DNA of 64,000 nt. Source: Paeniglutamicibacter cryotolerans. GTDB lineage: Bacteria; Actinomycetota; Actinomycetes; Actinomycetales; Micrococcaceae. The first letter of the stretch is position 1. Each line of letters begins with the position of its first letter. Below the pieces are notes generated by a model, which made no database searches, had not been told where the DNA came from, and saw only the letters and a list, made by a program, of their open reading frames with translations. Position numbers and translations under genes: made by a program. The stretch spans positions 62,001 to 126,000 of the forward strand of contig NZ_JACHVS010000001.1 in the NCBI RefSeq assembly GCF_014190875.1. The letters run 5' to 3'. This document shows positions 36,873 to 46,360 of this stretch, piece by piece.

Positions 36873-38288
36873 GTGAGTACGTTCAGCGGCCTGAACACGG
36901 CCATGACCGGATTGGCCGCGGCCCGCATGGCCATGGAGACGGCTGGCAACAACATGACCAACGTCAAGACCGCCGGCTACACCAGGCAACGAGCCGAGTT
37001 CGACTCGATCGGCTCCGTCGCCACGATCGGGCGCCTGGCCGGCCGCTCCGGGCCGGGCCAGGGAGTTGCCTTCGGTGGCATCGCCCGGCTGGCCGATGCC
37101 CACCTTGACGCCCGCGTTCGTGGCACCCTGGCCATTGCCTCCTACTCGGACACCAAGGCAGAGGGCCTGAGCAACCTCGAAGGCGTGCTGCGCGAACCCG
37201 GCGAAAACGGACTCTCGGCGCTCCTGAACGACTTCTGGGCCGGGTGGCAGGATGTCGCGAACCAACCCGGTGAAAGCTCACCGGCCGCTGTGCTGCTGGA
37301 ACGTGCGAAGTCCATCGCCGACCGTTTCGCCCTCACCCACAGCGAGGTCTCCGGGCAATGGTCGTCCCAGCGTGCCACCCTCGATACCATGGCATCCGAG
37401 TTGAACTCGGCGGCCGCTGCCGTTGCCGAGCTGAACGGACAGATCCGTTCAGCCACGGCCACCGGAGGCAGCCCCAACGCCCTGCTTGACCAGCGCTCCC
37501 AGCTGACGGAGCGCATGGCCGAAATCTCCGGGGCAACCGTCCGCGATAACGCCGATGGCTCGGTAGACGTGTTGCTGGACGGAAATGCACTGGTTTCGGG
37601 GACTACTATCCGACCCGTTCAGGTCAGTGGGTCCGCGACGATCGATGGAACCGTCGCACCGTCCCTGCAATGGGCGCACCGCATCGGCGAGCCCATCGCC
37701 CTGGAATCCGGCCGCATGGCAGCCGCCCTCTCCCTGTTGGCACCGGCCACCGCGCAGGGCACAGGGGGCAAGCTGGCCGAGATGGTGAAGTCGTTGGACT
37801 CCATCGCACGTGAGCTGGCCACCCGCGTCAATCTGGTGCAGTCGGAGGGCCGGACGGTGTCAGGCACAGTCGGCCCCCCGTTCTTCGCCTTCGACCTTGA
37901 TAATCCGGCCACCAGCCTGAGAGTCGTGGCCACAGGCGCATCAGACCTTGCCACGGGAACCCCGGGCGGAGGTGCACTGGATGGCTCGAACGCGCTGCGC
38001 ATGTCCGGCTTGGGAAGCGCCAAGGACGGACCCGACGCCCTGTGGAACGCCACCGTGATCACCGTCGGTGTCGCTTCTAAGTCCGCCGCACAGCAGGCAC
38101 TTGCCTCGGCAGTGGCGGCATCCACCGCCGCCGGAGCCCAGATGTCCCTGTCTGCGGTGTCGCTCGACGAGGAAAACGTCTCCTTGTTGGCTTCCCAGCA
38201 CGCCTTCCAGGGCGCCGCCCGGGTCATGACGGCAGTGGATGAAATGCTTGACACACTGATTAACCGCACCGGCATTGTCGGACGATAG
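36873..38288 (+). CDS. flgK: Hook-filament junction protein FlgK (HAP1)
   Basis: 471 residues, GTG start at 36873, nine bases after the flgN stop. N-terminal STFSGLNTAMTGLAAARMAM, then ETAGNNMTNVKTAGYTRQRA, and C-terminal VSLDEENVSLLASQHAFQGA followed by ARVMTAVDEMLDTLINRTGI VGR are the two halves of the D0/D1 bundle. The YTRQ motif typical of FlgK is present. Forms the first junction layer between hook and filament. Confidence 0.95.
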   Translation: MSTFSGLNTAMTGLAAARMAMETAGNNMTNVKTAGYTRQRAEFDSIGSVATIGRLAGRSGPGQGVAFGGIARLADAHLDARVRGTLAIASYSDTKAEGLSNLEGVLREPGENGLSALLNDFWAGWQDVANQPGESSPAAVLLERAKSIADRFALTHSEVSGQWSSQRATLDTMASELNSAAAAVAELNGQIRSATATGGSPNALLDQRSQLTERMAEISGATVRDNADGSVDVLLDGNALVSGTTIRPVQVSGSATIDGTVAPSLQWAHRIGEPIALESGRMAAALSLLAPATAQGTGGKLAEMVKSLDSIARELATRVNLVQSEGRTVSGTVGPPFFAFDLDNPATSLRVVATGASDLATGTPGGGALDGSNALRMSGLGSAKDGPDALWNATVITVGVASKSAAQQALASAVAASTAAGAQMSLSAVSLDEENVSLLASQHAFQGAARVMTAVDEMLDTLINRTGIVGR

Positions 38289-38300
38289 GCACTGAACACC

Positions 38301-39179
38301 ATGAGCAGAATCACCAACATTGCGATGAGCACATCCGCCGACCGCAACCTCCAGGCCGCCATGGGCCGGCTGGCCGCGATCCAGGAAAAAGCCTCCTCGC
38401 AGCGGGAGATCACGCGTCCCAGCGACGACCCGTCCGGCACCTCCAACGCCATGTTGGTGCGTGCCGAACAACGGGCCAACCAGCAGTTCGCACGTAACGT
38501 CCAAGACGCCCAGGGCTGGTTGAGTACTGTGGACAGCTCGCTCGGCGCCACCACTGAACTGCTCCAACGCATGCGCGACCTGACGCTGTTGGGTGCCAAC
38601 GACGGCGCCATGGGTCCCGACGCCAAGGAAGCAATCGCCCTGGAATTGGATCAGATCCACGACGCACTGCTCACTCAGGCCAACACCAAGTTCATGGGCC
38701 GTAGTGTCTTTGCCGGAACATCCGATGCGGCCGCAGCCGTGGATGATGACTACAATTTCTCTGCTACCGGTTCGGTTGATCGACGCATCGGCCCCAACTC
38801 CACCGTCCGGGTCGATGCCGACGGAGCGAAGGCCTTTGGCCAGGGCCAGTCCGAAAGCATTTTTGCACTGGTCAAGACCATCGCAGCCGAACTTCGCGAC
38901 GGGACGAACGTCGGGTTCCGCGTGGGCGACATCGATGAACGCCTGAAGGCCGTCAACGGCGTCCGGGCAACAAACGGTGCCAGTCATGCGGCTGCGTTGA
39001 CGGCCGAGTGGGCATTGCTCACCGACTCCGTGGAACTTGAAGGAAGGCGAAGCAAAATCGAGGATATCGATCTGGGCCTTGTCGCCCTGGAACTCAAGAG
39101 CCAGGAACTGGGTTACCAGGCTGCACTGTCGGCGGCCGCCCGCACCCTGCAGCCCTCACTGATGGATTTCCTGCGATGA
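38301..39179 (+). CDS. flgL: Hook-filament junction protein FlgL (HAP3)
   Basis: 292 residues. MSRITNIAMSTSADRNLQAA and the block REITRPSDDPSGTSNAMLVR match flagellin-like FlgL N-termini. The C-terminal helix is IEDIDLGLVALELKSQELGY followed by QAALSAAARTLQPSLMDFLR. Forms the second junction layer. Its stop overlaps the fliW start (ATGA). Confidence 0.95.
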   Translation: MSRITNIAMSTSADRNLQAAMGRLAAIQEKASSQREITRPSDDPSGTSNAMLVRAEQRANQQFARNVQDAQGWLSTVDSSLGATTELLQRMRDLTLLGANDGAMGPDAKEAIALELDQIHDALLTQANTKFMGRSVFAGTSDAAAAVDDDYNFSATGSVDRRIGPNSTVRVDADGAKAFGQGQSESIFALVKTIAAELRDGTNVGFRVGDIDERLKAVNGVRATNGASHAAALTAEWALLTDSVELEGRRSKIEDIDLGLVALELKSQELGYQAALSAAARTLQPSLMDFLR

Positions 39180-39550
39180 GCCTGCTGCTGGTTCCTGCCA
39201 TTCCGTTCCCCGGTTTCGAGTCGAGCGCCGGGTTTAGGCTTGAAGATGTTGAAGGCACCATGGGGCTCCACTCGCTGGAATCCGTGCAGGATCCGGCCTT
39301 GCGCCTCTTCGTCCTGGATGCAGCGCTGCACCTGCCCCACTACACCCCGGTGTTCACCGACGGCCAGCGCGACCTGGCTGGCATCACTGAACCGGATCAG
39401 CAGCGTGTGCTGGTAGTGGTCAATACCTCAGATTCCAATCCCACCGTCAATCTGCTCGCACCGATCCTGGTCAATGCCAGCACGTTGGCCTGCGCCCAGG
39501 TGATCCTCGAGGGCCAGAGCTGGGACCTGCGTACACCGCTGCCCGCATAG
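39176..39550 (+). CDS. fliW: Flagellar assembly factor FliW (CsrA antagonist)
   Basis: 124 residues. It starts MSLLLVPAIPFPGFESSAGF and contains LHSLESVQDPALRLFVLDAA, then LVVVNTSDSNPTVNLLAPIL followed by VNASTLACAQVIL, the conserved FliW fold. In Bacillus free flagellin releases FliW from CsrA-binding duty: FliW binds either flagellin or CsrA. csrA lies at the opposite end of this cluster and the fliC leader holds fitting CsrA sites. Overlaps flgL by 4 bases. Confidence 0.94.
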   Translation: MSLLLVPAIPFPGFESSAGFRLEDVEGTMGLHSLESVQDPALRLFVLDAALHLPHYTPVFTDGQRDLAGITEPDQQRVLVVVNTSDSNPTVNLLAPILVNASTLACAQVILEGQSWDLRTPLPA

Positions 39551-39567
39551 CAATAGTCGCCAACAAA

Positions 39568-39601
39568 AAACGGCATGGGGTGGAGGGCTCCCGTGCCGTT
39601 T
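39568..39601 (+). terminator. Terminator after fliW
   Basis: AAACGGCATGGG pairs with CCCGTGCCGTTT (one mismatch), followed by GCGTTTGC. It lies 17 bases past the fliW stop. The A-rich left flank could also serve the convergent gene at 39615. Confidence 0.75.
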
Positions 39602-39614
39602 GCGTTTGCTACAG

Positions 39615-40076
39615 TTAGCGGCGTCCGCGCAGCACGCCGATGGCCCCGACGCTCAGTGCGGCAAAGCCGGCCAACAGCGCCACCACGAAGCCGCCCAGCG
39701 GGATGCCCAACACGTCGCGTGCCGCCTGCGCCTCCGGTCCGGAACCCAGGTAGTCCCCTCCGGCCTGGATGAAGTTTGTTGCCACCCAGCCCTGGAAGAA
39801 CACGGAAGCCAGCAGTGCCAGCGAGGCGATGACTCCCACTCCCATGCCGAGGTAGAACAGCAACCGGTAGGCCAGCGCGGAGGTCCGCATCGGCGCGGCG
39901 GGCCCCGGATCGGCATCGAGCGCCTCGGGGAAACGGTCCAGCCACCGCCCGCTGGAACCATCGCTGGGCTCGAGGTCGTCGGTGCCATCGGTCTCTTCGA
40001 TGAGCTCGTCGTCTTGCTGCAGCTCTTCGGCGGGCACCTCGGCGCGGGCCTCGCGGGTGCTTCCGGCCTGATTCAT
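39615..40076 (-). CDS. Conserved hypothetical membrane protein
   Basis: 153 residues. ATG at 40076 (GGGGAG five bases upstream) is preferred over GTG 40082. An acidic soluble N-terminus (EVPAEELQQDDELIEETDGT) is followed by two membrane helices (LLFYLGMGVGVIASLALLAS and GGFVVALLAGFAALSVGAIG) with a short outside loop. It ends LRGRR. No recognised domain. It is convergent with fliW and divergent from the methyltransferase at 40149. Not obviously flagellar. Confidence 0.75.
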   Translation of the reverse strand: MNQAGSTREARAEVPAEELQQDDELIEETDGTDDLEPSDGSSGRWLDRFPEALDADPGPAAPMRTSALAYRLLFYLGMGVGVIASLALLASVFFQGWVATNFIQAGGDYLGSGPEAQAARDVLGIPLGGFVVALLAGFAALSVGAIGVLRGRR

Positions 40077-40148
40077 ATCCACTCCCCCACCGTACCGCGA
40101 ACCCGTGGCGGATCACCGGCCCCACCGCGGCCAGCTAGGCTTAAGCAC

Positions 40149-41414
40149 ATGGCTTCCTCCCCCACAGCACCGGGTTCATCCCCGGGCGCCGAACCGCTTG
40201 CCCTTCTGCTCAGCAGCACCGGTTGGGCACTGCTGAACTCGATCGACCCCTCTGAGGCCGGAAACGACTCCGCGGCACTGGCGCTGAACCTGCGCCTGCG
40301 CAAGGAGGGCCACCCCGTCGAGCTGGTGACGGCCGTGGTGCAGCAGACCCGGCTGCGGGCCCGCGCCCGGGCCAAATTCGGTCCCTTTGCCGATTCCATG
40401 GTGTTCACCCCCGCCGGGCTCGAACAGGCCACCCGGTTGAACCTCGCGGCCCTGCACGCGCAGCGGTTCACCCGCGCCGGAGTCAAAAAGGTCGCCGACC
40501 TGGGCTGTGGCATCGGCGCCGATTCGCTCGCCCTGGCCAGCGCCGAGCTGGATGTCACCGCCGTGGAAATGGATGAGACAACCGCGGCAGCGGCAACGCT
40601 GAACCTGATGCCCTGGCCCAATGCCCGCGTGGTGAACGCCGATGCCACGGCATTCGATCTCACCGGGTTCGACGGGGTCTGGCTGGATCCGGCCCGGCGC
40701 ACCACCAGCACCTCCGGCACGTCCCGGCTCTTCGACCCCGAGGCGTTCAGCCCGCCGCTGTCCTTCGTCGAGGCCCTGGCCGACCGCGGCCTGGCGGTCG
40801 GGGTCAAGATGGGCCCCGGCATCCCGCATGAAGCCGTCCCCGCCCAGTGCGAGGCCCAATGGGTATCGGTCAACGGGGACGTGACCGAAGCGGCCTTCTG
40901 GTTCGGTCCGCTGGCCCGGCCCGGCGTACGCCGCGCGGCACTGGTCATCGGCCCGGACGGCGCTACCGAGCTGACCAGCGCGGTGGACCACGATCCGGAT
41001 GCAGCACTGCGCGGCGAGGTGCCGGTGGGACCGGCCGAGGGCTACCTCTATGAGCCGGACGGAGCGGTGATCCGGGCCGGGCTCGTCGCGGACCTGCTGG
41101 CCACCGTGGACGGGCACCTGCTTGACCCGCACATCGCCTACTTCTGCGCCGCCGTGCACACGCCCACGCCGCTGGCCCGCGCCTACCGGGTTCTTCAAGT
41201 GCGTCCCTACAACGTGAAGTCGCTCCGTGCGTGGGTGAAAACGGAGAAGATCGGGGTGCTGGACATCAAGAAGCGGGGGCTCGATGTCACCCCCGAGGAA
41301 CTGCGCAAGATCCTGCTCGCGGGAACGGGCAAGTCCTCCAAGAAGAAGGCGACGCTGGTACTCACGCGCATCGGCGAGCAACGCTTTGCCATCGAGGTCG
41401 AGCCGGTCGACTGA
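40149..41414 (+). CDS. SAM methyltransferase with THUMP-like C-terminal domain
   Basis: 421 residues. The SAM-binding core is KKVADLGCGIGADSLALASA followed by ELDVTAVEMDETTAAAATLN, then DGVWLDPARRTT, a DPAR variant of motif IV. The C-terminal part (LQVRPYNVKSLRAWVKTEKI, then GVLDIKKRGLDVTPEELRK) is the THUMP-like module seen in actinobacterial proteins of this type. Likely an RNA methyltransferase; the target is unknown. The ATG at 40149 has only weak upstream GC-poor context and no clear ribosome binding site (CTTAAGCAC). Confidence 0.85.
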   Translation: MASSPTAPGSSPGAEPLALLLSSTGWALLNSIDPSEAGNDSAALALNLRLRKEGHPVELVTAVVQQTRLRARARAKFGPFADSMVFTPAGLEQATRLNLAALHAQRFTRAGVKKVADLGCGIGADSLALASAELDVTAVEMDETTAAAATLNLMPWPNARVVNADATAFDLTGFDGVWLDPARRTTSTSGTSRLFDPEAFSPPLSFVEALADRGLAVGVKMGPGIPHEAVPAQCEAQWVSVNGDVTEAAFWFGPLARPGVRRAALVIGPDGATELTSAVDHDPDAALRGEVPVGPAEGYLYEPDGAVIRAGLVADLLATVDGHLLDPHIAYFCAAVHTPTPLARAYRVLQVRPYNVKSLRAWVKTEKIGVLDIKKRGLDVTPEELRKILLAGTGKSSKKKATLVLTRIGEQRFAIEVEPVD

Positions 41415-41548
41415 GACGGGTGTCCGGGCTGGATCCCTGCCCTGTGCGGGCCCACACCAATCCGCGGATCTCCGGTGCGCACGCATAGAATGGTACTGAA
41501 GGCCAAACCATTGGGGTTGCTGGTTGCTTTGATAGGTCAGGAGACCCG

Positions 41549-42691
41549 ATGAAGATTGATTTCGCCAAGTCCAGGCAGTCCACCCTCGGTGTCGAATGGG
41601 AGATCGCCCTGGTCGACCGCGAAACCGGTGACCTGCGCTCCGTAGCCGAGGAAGTCCTCGGCCAGCTGCATGCCCAGCACGGCGGTCTGGGCCCCGATGA
41701 GGAACACCCCTTCGTCAAGCAGGAACTGCTGCTGAACACCGTGGAAATAGTGACCGGCATCTGCGAAAACGTCGCCCAGGCCAAGGCCGAACTGAGCGAG
41801 AACCTCGCCGCCATCCGTGCCCTGACCGACCCCATGGGCATCGACCTGTACTGCGCCGGTTCCCACCCCTTCGCTCCGCCCAAGGAACAGCCGGTGACCG
41901 ACAAGGAACGTTACTCCCGGCTGATCGACCGTACCCAATGGTGGGGCCAGCAGATGGTCATCTACGGGGTTCACGTGCATGTGGGCCTGGACAGCCGCGA
42001 AAAGGCCCTGCCGATCACCGACGGACTGGTGAACTACCAGCCGCATTTCCAGGCGCTGTCCGCCTCCAGCCCCTTCTGGGGCGGCGAGGACACGGGCTAC
42101 GCCTCGCACCGCGCGCTGATGTTCCAGCAGCTGCCCACCGCAGGGGTTCCTTACCACTTCGAGGACTGGGCCGGGTATGAGGCCTATGTCGCCGACATGA
42201 AGCACACCGGGGTCATCGACGACGTCTCCGAGATCCGCTGGGATGTGCGCCCGGTCCCACGCCTGGGCACGGTGGAAATGCGCATCAGCGACGGGCTGTC
42301 CTCGCTGCAGGACATTGGCGCCATCGCCGCGCTGACCCAGTGCCTGGTCGATGACATGTCCACCCGGATCGATAACGGCGAGTCCATCCCGGTCATGCCG
42401 CCGTGGTACCGGATGGAAAACAAGTGGCGTGCCGCCCGCTATGGGATGGAAGCGATCATCATCCTCAATGCGGCAGGCGACGAAATGCTCGTCACCGACC
42501 ACCTGCTCCAGGAGGTCGAACGGCTGGCCCCGGTGGCCGAGAAGCTCGACTGCGTCGAGGAACTGGCAGCCGTCAAGCGGATCATCAACGGCGGTGCCGG
42601 CTACCAGTGGCAGCACAAGGTGGCGGCGGCCCACGGCGGGGACCTGCGCGCCGTGGTGCGCGATAACGTGGCGCGGATGAAGCAGGCCTGA
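41549..42691 (+). CDS. Carboxylate-amine ligase, glutamate-cysteine ligase family 2 (YbdK type)
   Basis: 380 residues, ATG after AGGAGACC. Signature segments are LGVEWEIALVDRETGDL, KQELLLNTVEIVTGICENVA, IYGVHVHVGL and VPRLGTVEMRISDG, which hold the Mg-ATP and glutamate site of the GCS2 family. Actinobacteria of this group make mycothiol rather than glutathione, so the product is not certain to be gamma-glutamylcysteine; YbdK in E. coli has weak ligase activity only. Monocistronic. Confidence 0.9.
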   Translation: MKIDFAKSRQSTLGVEWEIALVDRETGDLRSVAEEVLGQLHAQHGGLGPDEEHPFVKQELLLNTVEIVTGICENVAQAKAELSENLAAIRALTDPMGIDLYCAGSHPFAPPKEQPVTDKERYSRLIDRTQWWGQQMVIYGVHVHVGLDSREKALPITDGLVNYQPHFQALSASSPFWGGEDTGYASHRALMFQQLPTAGVPYHFEDWAGYEAYVADMKHTGVIDDVSEIRWDVRPVPRLGTVEMRISDGLSSLQDIGAIAALTQCLVDDMSTRIDNGESIPVMPPWYRMENKWRAARYGMEAIIILNAAGDEMLVTDHLLQEVERLAPVAEKLDCVEELAAVKRIINGGAGYQWQHKVAAAHGGDLRAVVRDNVARMKQA

Positions 42692-42777
42692 GCGCTGACA
42701 GGCCCGCTTTTCCTGGTGTAGAATCGCGGAACGGTGACCGGGCAGGCAGCGCGGCTCCGGATCCGGAAGGATACACC

Positions 42778-43971
42778 ATGAGACGACCACTGGCTGCGAT
42801 TCTTGTGGCATCGCTGCTTGCCTTTCTGGGGCCGGCCCCCGTTCAAGCGGCGCCCGCTGCGTTGTCGGTGACCGCACCGGTGGCGAGCACAGCGACGATC
42901 GCGGCCAGACCGCCGGTCCTCTACCAATCAACAAAGATCCAGCCCCTCCATGCCTCGGCATCCACCAAATCCACGCGCCTCACCACGGTGAAGAAGGCCA
43001 GCTATGTTGCCCTGAAAGAGCTCAAGGGAAGCTGGGTGCGTGTGACGTACAAGGGACGGGCTGGTTGGCTGCCGCTCTCATCTGCCAAGAAGCTGGCGCA
43101 GACACGCTACGAGGCAAAGGCAAAGTTAACCCTGCGGGCCACCCCGGGCAGAGGCAAGACCATCACCGTCTTGGCCAAGGGCAGCACCGGCTATGCCACG
43201 GGCAGGAAATCCGGACGCTATATCCAGCTCTACCGCACCGGCAAGACGGGCTGGACTGCAGCATCCCTGGTCCAACGACCGGTGACGGCCAAGTACCAGA
43301 CCAACCGTCCGACACCGTTTTACGCCTCGGCATCGGCCACGGTAAAAAGTGCGGCCATCCCCGCGGACTACACCCTGGCTACCCGCACCAACGCCAAGTC
43401 CTCCGGCCGGATCCAGCTTGAATACAAGGGCAAGACCGGGTGGGTCGCCGCCAAAGGCCTCTCGGCCGTCGCCTTGTCCGTTAAGGTCGGCAAACTCTCC
43501 TTCGCGAAGTCAGCAGCCAAGAACATCAGGAAGTGGTGCAAGGGTGTTCCCATCAGCGCCGGGCCGAACAACGGGAACTATGCCACGGCCAGTGGCTACA
43601 CGGGGAAGATGAAGGAATCGATCACCCTTGGTACTGCGGGGCTTTTTAGTAAAAAGCTTGACCCCAACCATCCGATGGCCATTGCCGTTCAATATCACGA
43701 ATGTGCTCACATCCTGCAGTTCCGTGCCTACAAGTACGACTTCACCAAGCTGGATCAGCGAATGAACGTGGTTTACGGAAAACCCCGGAAAGCCGCGGGG
43801 ATCGAGCACATGGCCGATTGCATGGCCGATGTCATGGGTGCCAAACGTACCGGCACGGATTATGATCCCAAAACCGGGTACACCAACTCATGGACGGCCG
43901 GATATGGCGGCAAATGCACCGCCACGCATCTGAAGAAGGCCAAACAGATCATTGCCGGCAAAATGGTCTGA
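42778..43971 (+). CDS. Secreted SH3-repeat protein with HExxH motif
   Basis: 397 residues. A Sec signal (RRPLAAILVASLLAFLGPAP then VQA) precedes three bacterial SH3-like repeats: residues about 46-105 (WVRVTYKGRAGWLPLSS), 112-168 (YIQLYRTGKTGWTAAS) and 173-230 (RIQLEYKGKTGWVAAK). The C-terminal about 165 residues contain YHECAHILQF (HECAH, 307-311) and GIEHMADCMAD (343-), a plausible zinc-metallopeptidase core, plus four Cys (254, 309, 348, 380). Likely a wall-bound protease or binding protein. The ATG at 42778 follows GGAAGG. Confidence 0.85.
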   Translation: MRRPLAAILVASLLAFLGPAPVQAAPAALSVTAPVASTATIAARPPVLYQSTKIQPLHASASTKSTRLTTVKKASYVALKELKGSWVRVTYKGRAGWLPLSSAKKLAQTRYEAKAKLTLRATPGRGKTITVLAKGSTGYATGRKSGRYIQLYRTGKTGWTAASLVQRPVTAKYQTNRPTPFYASASATVKSAAIPADYTLATRTNAKSSGRIQLEYKGKTGWVAAKGLSAVALSVKVGKLSFAKSAAKNIRKWCKGVPISAGPNNGNYATASGYTGKMKESITLGTAGLFSKKLDPNHPMAIAVQYHECAHILQFRAYKYDFTKLDQRMNVVYGKPRKAAGIEHMADCMADVMGAKRTGTDYDPKTGYTNSWTAGYGGKCTATHLKKAKQIIAGKMV

Positions 43972-44002
43972 GCCAGTTGGCCGCCCCTGGACCGGCAGGC
44001 GG

Positions 44003-45070
44003 CTACAAACAGATCAGGCTGACCGGCTGGCCCGAATCGGTGGCGAAGGACAGGCCCGAGGGACTGCCGCCGGCCATCACGATCTGCGCGCCCAAGGCAG
44101 CGACCATGGCCCCGTTGTCGGTGCACAGGCTCACCGTGGGCACGCGCAGCGAGATCCCTGCCGAAGTGCAGCGCGCGGCGAGCAGTTCGCGCAACCGCGA
44201 GTTGGCTGCCACGCCGCCACCGAGCATCAGGTTGGTGATGCCGTTCTCTTTGCAGGCGCGCACCGCCTTGGAGGTAATCACATCGACCACCGCCTCCTGG
44301 AAGCTGGCGGCGATATCGGCCACCGGCACCTCCTCGCCACGGGCTTCGTACTGCTCCACGCAGCGGGCCACTGCGGTCTTCAGCCCGGAGAAGGAGAAAT
44401 CGTTCCGGTGCTTGCCCGGTTCCTCCGCCGTACCCACGAATTTGGGCAGCGACAGCCCGCGCGGGAACCTGATCGCCTTCGCGTCCCCGGTCTTGGCCAT
44501 CGCGTCGATGGCCGGACCGCCCGGGTAGCCCAGGCCGAGCAGCCGGGCGACCTTGTCGTAGGCCTCGCCGGCGGCATCGTCGATGGTGGATCCCAGCAGC
44601 GTCACGCTGTCGGTGAGCGAATCGACCTTCAGGATCTCGGTGTGCCCGCCGGAGACCAGCAGCGCGCCGAGGTTTTCCGGCAGCTTGCCTCCGTCAAGGA
44701 CTCCGACGCCCACATGGGCGACCAGGTGGTTAATGGCGTAGAGCGGTTTGCCGGTCGCCAGCGCCAGCGCCTTTGCAGCCGAGACACCGACCATCAGCGC
44801 ACCGGAGAGACCCGGTCCGCTGGTCACGGCGATGGCATCGATCTCCGCCAAGGTGACGCCGGCCGTTTCCAGCGCCTGTTCCAGCGTCGGGATGAAGGCC
44901 TCGAGGTGCGCCCGGGAGGCGATCTCGGGGATCACTCCGCCGAAGCGTACGTGCTCGTCCATCGAGGAGGACACGGCGTTGGCCAGCAATTCGTCCCCCC
45001 GCACGATGCCGATCCCGGTTTCGTCGCAGGAGGATTCGATGCCGAGGATCAACGGTGTGGAGGAGGTCAT
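44003..45070 (-). CDS. tsaD: tRNA t6A synthesis protein TsaD
   Basis: 355 residues, ATG at 45070. ASKHA-fold ATPase that transfers the threonylcarbamoyl group to A37 of ANN-decoding tRNAs. Landmarks: [28 protein letters not shown] (metal-binding His with NHLVAHV), [28 protein letters not shown] and [14 protein letters not shown]. tsaE, tsaB and rimI are at 48.8-50.5 kb, separated from tsaD by the desaturase block and the PucR-type regulator. Confidence 0.97.
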   Translation of the reverse strand: MTSSTPLILGIESSCDETGIGIVRGDELLANAVSSSMDEHVRFGGVIPEIASRAHLEAFIPTLEQALETAGVTLAEIDAIAVTSGPGLSGALMVGVSAAKALALATGKPLYAINHLVAHVGVGVLDGGKLPENLGALLVSGGHTEILKVDSLTDSVTLLGSTIDDAAGEAYDKVARLLGLGYPGGPAIDAMAKTGDAKAIRFPRGLSLPKFVGTAEEPGKHRNDFSFSGLKTAVARCVEQYEARGEEVPVADIAASFQEAVVDVITSKAVRACKENGITNLMLGGGVAANSRLRELLAARCTSAGISLRVPTVSLCTDNGAMVAALGAQIVMAGGSPSGLSFATDSGQPVSLICL

Positions 45071-45110
45071 GGGATCCAGCTTAATTGCTTGGTCCCGGAA
45101 CCAACGAAAC

Positions 45111-45143
45111 GGGGACCGTTCCAGCGGTGCTGGAACGGTCCCC
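45111..45143 (-). terminator. Hairpin downstream of the desaturase
   Basis: A perfect 15-bp stem (GGGGACCGTTCCAGC with GCTGGAACGGTCCCC) and 3-base loop between the desaturase stop and tsaD. The flank on the minus strand is GTTTCGTTGG. Good terminator. Confidence 0.85.
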
Positions 45144-45162
45144 GAACCAACTGGCACAGGGG

Positions 45163-46344
45163 CTACGGCAGTGCCAGACGGAAGACCTTGGCCCAGGCCG
45201 AGCCGACCTGCTTGAGCAGCGGACCGGCGTTGTAGGGCAGTCCGTAGCGCTCACAAATTTCCTTCACCTTCGGTGCCACCTGGTGGTAGCGGTTCGAGGG
45301 AAGGTCCGGGAAGAGGTGGTGCTCGACCTGGTGCGAGAGGTTGCCCGTCATCAGGTGCATGAGCTTCGAACCGGTGATGTTTGCCGAACCGACCATCTGG
45401 CGCACGTACCAGTCGCCGCGGGTCTCCCCCTCCACCATTTCCTCGGTGAAGGTCTCGGCCCCGTCGGGGAAATGCCCGCAGAAAATCACGGCGTGCGCCC
45501 AGACGTTGCGGATGGCGTTGGCGGTCAGCGTGCCGATCAGCGCCTGCTTTCCCGACCCGGTCAGCATGGCCACGGCGGGGGTGGCGGCGTAGTCCTTGGC
45601 GAATTGCTTCGCTGCCTTCTTACCCAGTGCCTTGAGCCCGGCAACGAATTCGGCCTTGGGCTTGTTGCCCGCCTTGTACTCGTCGATCTCCAGGTCGTAG
45701 ATCGCGATGCCCCATTCGAAGACGGGGGCCAGCAGGGCGTTGTAGAGCGGATTGCCGAGGTTTGCCGGGTGCCAGGGCTGGTCCTCGTCCATGCGCAGGA
45801 TGGTGTATCCGACGTCGCGGTCCTTGCCCACGACGTTGGTCCAGCGGTGGTGCAGGTCGTTGTGGGTGTGCTGCCAGGCCCGTGCCGGGGTGACGAAGTC
45901 CCATTCCCAGGTGGTGGAGTGGATGTCCGGATCGCGCATCCAGTCCCACTGGCCATGCAGCACGTTGTGCCCGATCTCCATGTTTTCCAGGATCTTGGCC
46001 GTGGCAAGCATGCCGGTTCCGGCGACCCAAGCCACCTTGTTGCGCGATCCGACGAGGGCTGCCCGGCCGGCGAATTCCAGGGTGCGCTGGATCTTGATCA
46101 CCCGGCGGATATAGGCGGCGTCGGACGCGCCGCGTACGGCCAGGACCTCGTCGCGAATCGCGTCCAGTTCACGGCCGAGCTCGGCGATCTGTTCGTTGCT
46201 CAGGTGTGCCGCGGCCGGCGGGCGGACGCTCGGCTCACCTGATTCGGCCAGCGCGCCGGGGCGCGGAGCCCTCGGCTTGGCCGAGTCCCTCGGCTGGTGT
46301 TGGGCGGATGCGCCGTGGGTGGGACGTGCTGAGGTGGCTGTCAT
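45163..46344 (-). CDS. Membrane fatty acid desaturase (acyl-CoA desaturase)
   Basis: 393 residues. Three His boxes hold the di-iron centre: HNVLH (126-130), HNDLHH (161-166) and [10 protein letters not shown] near residue 340. It introduces a double bond in acyl chains of membrane lipids. ATG at 46344 is 16 bases after the stop of the ferredoxin reductase gene, so the two form one operon (compare DesA3-Rv3230c of M. tuberculosis). The polar 45-residue N-terminal extension ([18 protein letters not shown]...) is unusual but common in this genus. Confidence 0.92.
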   Translation of the reverse strand: MTATSARPTHGASAQHQPRDSAKPRAPRPGALAESGEPSVRPPAAAHLSNEQIAELGRELDAIRDEVLAVRGASDAAYIRRVIKIQRTLEFAGRAALVGSRNKVAWVAGTGMLATAKILENMEIGHNVLHGQWDWMRDPDIHSTTWEWDFVTPARAWQHTHNDLHHRWTNVVGKDRDVGYTILRMDEDQPWHPANLGNPLYNALLAPVFEWGIAIYDLEIDEYKAGNKPKAEFVAGLKALGKKAAKQFAKDYAATPAVAMLTGSGKQALIGTLTANAIRNVWAHAVIFCGHFPDGAETFTEEMVEGETRGDWYVRQMVGSANITGSKLMHLMTGNLSHQVEHHLFPDLPSNRYHQVAPKVKEICERYGLPYNAGPLLKQVGSAWAKVFRLALP

Positions 46345-46360
46345 GTCGGGTGGAGCTCCC

